From: Lachnoclostridium sp. UBA7482
GTDB lineage: Bacteria > Bacillota > Clostridia > Lachnospirales > Lachnospiraceae
Reading direction: 5' to 3'
Length of the DNA: 9,506 bases
Assembly (NCBI GenBank): GCA_002479645.1
Contig: DLOO01000056.1
Span: 5,023 to 14,528, forward strand
Both the position numbers and the translations under genes were made by a program. Shown one piece after another: positions 7,269-9,506 of this stretch; position 1 is the first letter of the stretch, and the number at the start of each line of letters is the position of its first letter. Under the pieces are notes generated by a model. The model did no database searches. It had not been told where the DNA came from and saw only the letters and a program-made list of their open reading frames with translations.

Positions 7269-8927
7269 ATGCAGAGTGTGAAAATTCGATTTCAAAATAA
7301 AGAGAAGGAATATCCGGTAGGAGTTTCCCTGCAGGAAATCTGCAGCCGCGAGCTGGGGACGGCTTCGGAGGATTGCCTGTTGGCACAGGTGGACGGAAAG
7401 CTGTGCGAGTTGTTTAAGACCGTGTATAAGGATTGTGAGGTTTCTTTTTTGGATTATCATGAGCCTGCCGGAAGAAGAACCTATACAAGAGGATTGATTA
7501 TGCTGTTTCTGACGGCAGTTTATCGTCTGTATGGAAAAGATGCCGCCGCCGGAATTCGAGTAGAACACAGTCTTGGACAGGGAATTTACTGTGAGAGCGA
7601 CGAACTTGCGTTAAATGAGGAACGGATTTCTACGATTACGAGAGAGATGCGCCATCTGGTAGAAAAGGATTATGCCATCGAAAAGAAGAGTATGAATACC
7701 GCCAATGCGATTGCCGTATTCAAGGATGAGGGGATGGAGGATAAGGTAAAGCTGTTCCGCTACCGCAGAAGCTCGAAAACCAATGTCTATTGTCTCGGAG
7801 GATATGTGGATTATTTTTACGGTCATATGCCGCCGTCAACCGGAGGATTGAAGTATTTTGACATCCTGCGGTATCATGAGGGCATCCTTCTGATGCTTCC
7901 CGATGTGGCAGACCGGTATCAGGTGGCCGCACCGGTGATGCGTGAAAAACTGTATGAGACTCTGCAGGAGGCAAATCATTGGGGTGAGGCCATGGATGTG
8001 GCAACGGTCGGCGATTTGAATGCGCAGATTTCCGGCGGGAATCTCGGGGAGATGATTCTTGTGCAGGAGGCATTGCAGGAACGAAAAATTTCGGAACTGG
8101 CAGCAGCCATTGCAGCAAGGAAGGGCTGCAAATTCGTTATGATTGCCGGTCCGTCTTCCTCCGGAAAGACGACGTTTTCTCACCGATTGTCGATTCAGCT
8201 GCGGTCGCTGGGACTTCATCCGCACCCGGTTGCATTGGATAACTATTACAAGGACAGAGAATTTACACCGCGCCATCCGGACGGAAGCTATGACTTTGAA
8301 TGTCTGGAGGCGCTGGACGTGGAGCTTTTTAACCGGCAGATGCTTGCGCTTCTGAACGGGGAAACCGTGTCGATGCCGGAGTTCAATTTCAAAATCGGCA
8401 AGCCCGAGTATAAAGGGAAGACGCTGACGCTCGGCAAGGACGATATTCTGGTGATTGAAGGGATTCACGGATTGAATGATGCATTGTCCTATTCTCTTCC
8501 GAAGGAAAGCAAATTTAAGGTATATATTAGTGCGTTGACAGAGCTGAATCTGGATGTCCACAACCGTATCCCGACAACGGACGGACGTCTGCTCCGAAGA
8601 ATTGTACGGGATGCACGAACCAGAGGTACCGAAGCGAAGGAAACGATTGCCATGTGGTCTTCGGTGCGACAGGGGGAAGAGGACTACATCTTCCCGTTCC
8701 AGGAGGATGCGGATTATATGTTTAATTCGGCAATGATTTACGAGCTTTCGGTTATTAAGCAGTATGCGGAGCCGCTTTTGTTTGGCATCTCGGAGGATTG
8801 TCCGGAATGGCTCGAGGCAAAGCGTCTTCTCAAATTCCTCGATTATTTTCTCGGAATTCCGACGGAATCGATTCCGAAAAATTCGATTCTGCGTGAGTTT
8901 ATCGGCGGAAGCTGCTTTGATGTATAG
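7269..8927 (+). CDS. Uridine-kinase-like nucleoside kinase with ThrRS-like N-terminal domains
   Basis: The 552-residue protein has a two-part design. Residues 1-62 look like a TGS domain. Residues about 65-220 resemble the second N-terminal domain of threonyl-tRNA synthetase, with EHSLGQGIYCE at 99-109 and a later GHMPPSTG segment. The C-terminal half is a phosphoribulokinase/uridine kinase domain, with Walker A GPSSSGKTT (294-302), DNYYKDR (324-330) and VIEGIHGLN (395-403). This predicts ATP-dependent phosphorylation of a nucleoside, probably uridine or cytidine, in pyrimidine salvage; the exact substrate is unproven. The HxxxH of the ThrRS editing site is not visible in the matching helix (around residues 73-90), so the N-terminal part is unlikely to edit tRNA. 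It follows trmK by 40 nt with its own strong ribosome site and appears to be the last protein gene of the operon. Confidence 0.88.
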   Translation: MQSVKIRFQNKEKEYPVGVSLQEICSRELGTASEDCLLAQVDGKLCELFKTVYKDCEVSFLDYHEPAGRRTYTRGLIMLFLTAVYRLYGKDAAAGIRVEHSLGQGIYCESDELALNEERISTITREMRHLVEKDYAIEKKSMNTANAIAVFKDEGMEDKVKLFRYRRSSKTNVYCLGGYVDYFYGHMPPSTGGLKYFDILRYHEGILLMLPDVADRYQVAAPVMREKLYETLQEANHWGEAMDVATVGDLNAQISGGNLGEMILVQEALQERKISELAAAIAARKGCKFVMIAGPSSSGKTTFSHRLSIQLRSLGLHPHPVALDNYYKDREFTPRHPDGSYDFECLEALDVELFNRQMLALLNGETVSMPEFNFKIGKPEYKGKTLTLGKDDILVIEGIHGLNDALSYSLPKESKFKVYISALTELNLDVHNRIPTTDGRLLRRIVRDARTRGTEAKETIAMWSSVRQGEEDYIFPFQEDADYMFNSAMIYELSVIKQYAEPLLFGISEDCPEWLEAKRLLKFLDYFLGIPTESIPKNSILREFIGGSCFDV

Positions 8928-8983
8928 TATGCCGGATATGGGCTTTTTGCAGATTGCATTGTACAGAGCCTATTTTTGCAGGG

Positions 8984-9003
8984 AAAGGTTATATGTAACC
9001 TTT
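8984..9003 (+). terminator. Small hairpin between the kinase gene and rnpB
   Basis: AAAGGTTA and TAACCTTT form a perfect 8-bp stem around a TATG loop, 56 nt after the kinase stop. GTAAACGC follows instead of a T-run, so it would be a weak terminator at best. No better terminator was seen between the operon and rnpB, so some read-through into rnpB is plausible. Confidence 0.3.
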
Positions 9004-9020
9004 GTAAACGCAAAAAATGG

Positions 9021-9050
9021 TTGCATTTTGCCATGGGATAATGGTATGAT
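9021..9050 (+). promoter_or_regulatory. Promoter of rnpB
   Basis: TATGAT (9045-9050) is preceded by TGG, giving an extended -10 element, and TTGCAT (9021-9026) lies 18 bp upstream. Initiation 7 nt after the -10 falls at 9057, where the P1 helix of RNase P RNA begins. This agreement supports the call. Confidence 0.65.
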
Positions 9051-9056
9051 AGCGAG

Positions 9057-9412
9057 GAGCAGCACAGATGATCGCGCCGTTTTCGGACGGTGAGGAAAGT
9101 CCGGGCTATACAGGGCAGGGTGCCGGATAACGTCCGGTGGAGGTGACTCCCAGGCTAGTGCAACAGAAAAGAAACCGCCCCGGTTTCGGGGTAAGGGTGG
9201 AATGGCAGTGTAAGAGACTACCGACTTTCTGGTAACAGAAAGGGCTGTGTAAACCCCACTCATAGCAAGACCAGACAGAAAGCGATACGGCGGCCCGTCG
9301 TGCTTTCGGGTAGGTCGCGTTTTCGGTGCGGAAGCATCGGAAGGAGCTGTGCGGTAACGTACAGTCAAGAAAGATGATCATCGAATACAGAACCCGGCTT
9401 ATCGTGTTACTC
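9057..9412 (+). ncRNA. rnpB: RNase P RNA, bacterial type A
   Basis: This is the catalytic RNA of RNase P, which removes 5' leaders from tRNA precursors. The universal P4-forming segments are present: GAGGAAAGTCCGGGCT (9092-9107) and ACAGAACCCGGCTTA (9387-9401). Other conserved blocks follow the E. coli type-A order: AGGGCAGGGTGCC, CAACAGAAAAGAAACCGCC, GGTAAGGGTGG, GTAAGAGACTACC and AGCAAGACCA. P1 can form from GAGCAGCAC (9057-9065) with GTGTTACTC (9404-9412), and P2 from 9067-9073 with 9376-9382. A GTAA-capped stem matches P14, a GGAA-capped stem matches P18, and CTGTGC/GTACAG matches P19. The length of about 356 nt is normal. The ends are set by P1 pairing, so they are accurate only to a few bases. 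Confidence 0.97.
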
Positions 9413-9443
9413 AAAGACCGCGCCTTGTGCACGGTCTTTTTTT
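9413..9443 (+). terminator. Intrinsic terminator of rnpB
   Basis: AAAGACCG (9413-9420) pairs with CGGTCTTT (9432-9439) around a short loop, and the T-run extends to 9443. It starts directly after the last paired base of P1, so termination and 3' processing occur close together. Confidence 0.88.
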
Positions 9444-9474
9444 GTTCCATAGGAAGTTCCTATGGAACAAAAAA
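9438..9474. terminator. Symmetrical, probably bidirectional terminator hairpin
   Basis: An 11-bp perfect stem, GTTCCATAGGA with TCCTATGGAAC (9444-9454 and 9458-9468), has a 3-nt loop. It is flanked by a T-run on the left and an A-run on the right, which pair to lengthen it to about 17 bp. Read from the minus strand it is a standard hairpin plus T-run, suited to stopping a convergent gene beyond the window. Its left T-run is shared with the rnpB terminator. Confidence 0.65.
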
Positions 9475-9477
9475 GTG

Positions 9478-9497
9478 GATGCGCACTTGCGCGCAAG
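9478..9497. repeat. Inverted copy of an intergenic 13-mer, with an adjoining palindrome
   Basis: GATGCGCACTTGC (9478-9490) is the exact reverse complement of 1634-1646 in the structured intergenic element. It overlaps the 12-bp palindrome CTTGCGCGCAAG (9486-9497). The window ends at 9506, so whether a fuller repeat copy continues cannot be seen. Confidence 0.5.
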
Positions 9498-9506
9498 GAA
9501 ACTAGC

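Overview
The window reads as chromosomal housekeeping DNA from a Gram-positive anaerobe of class Clostridia, most likely a Lachnospiraceae-type bacterium. This rests on the gene order dgt-dnaG-rpoD-trmK, a SigA-like RpoD, a type-A RNase P RNA, purine-rich Shine-Dalgarno sites and a roughly balanced base composition. The taxonomic placement is inference; no search was run. I see no transposase, phage gene, CRISPR array, tRNA or rRNA.

Layout. Positions 1-1353 (minus strand) carry most of a SEDS-family peptidoglycan polymerase (FtsW/RodA/SpoVE) with an N-terminal membrane anchor and FHA phosphothreonine-binding domain. It has a TTG start, a strong Shine-Dalgarno site and a good SigA-type promoter at about 1408-1436; its 3' end lies beyond base 1. 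Positions 1354-1796 are a divergent intergenic region. About 230 bp of it (1515-1743) is unusually structured, with a pair of 20-bp direct repeats and a run of hairpins, and it looks like a dispersed intergenic repeat or structured RNA. Positions 1797-2429 encode a GNAT acetyltransferase whose 3' end is AT-rich and contains a terminator-like inverted repeat, followed by a 15-bp hairpin just before the next gene.

Positions 2497-8927 form a compact plus-strand operon of the macromolecular-synthesis type: dgt (dNTP triphosphohydrolase), dnaG (primase, overlapping dgt by 1 bp), rpoD (primary sigma factor), trmK (tRNA m1A22 methyltransferase) and a uridine-kinase-like nucleoside kinase with a threonyl-tRNA-synthetase-like N-terminus. 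Together they link dNTP pool control, replication priming, transcription initiation, tRNA modification and nucleoside salvage. Positions 9021-9443 contain rnpB (RNase P RNA) with its own promoter and terminator. A long palindromic hairpin follows that could terminate transcription from both directions. The last bases contain an inverted copy of a 13-mer found in the 1.6 kb intergenic element, which suggests the same repeat family recurs there.

I found no convincing new multi-gene system. The items most worth a second look are non-coding: the structured intergenic element and its echo at the window end, the dgt leader hairpin, and the symmetrical terminator after rnpB. Two unusual domain fusions, FHA-SEDS and ThrRS-like-kinase, also merit attention.
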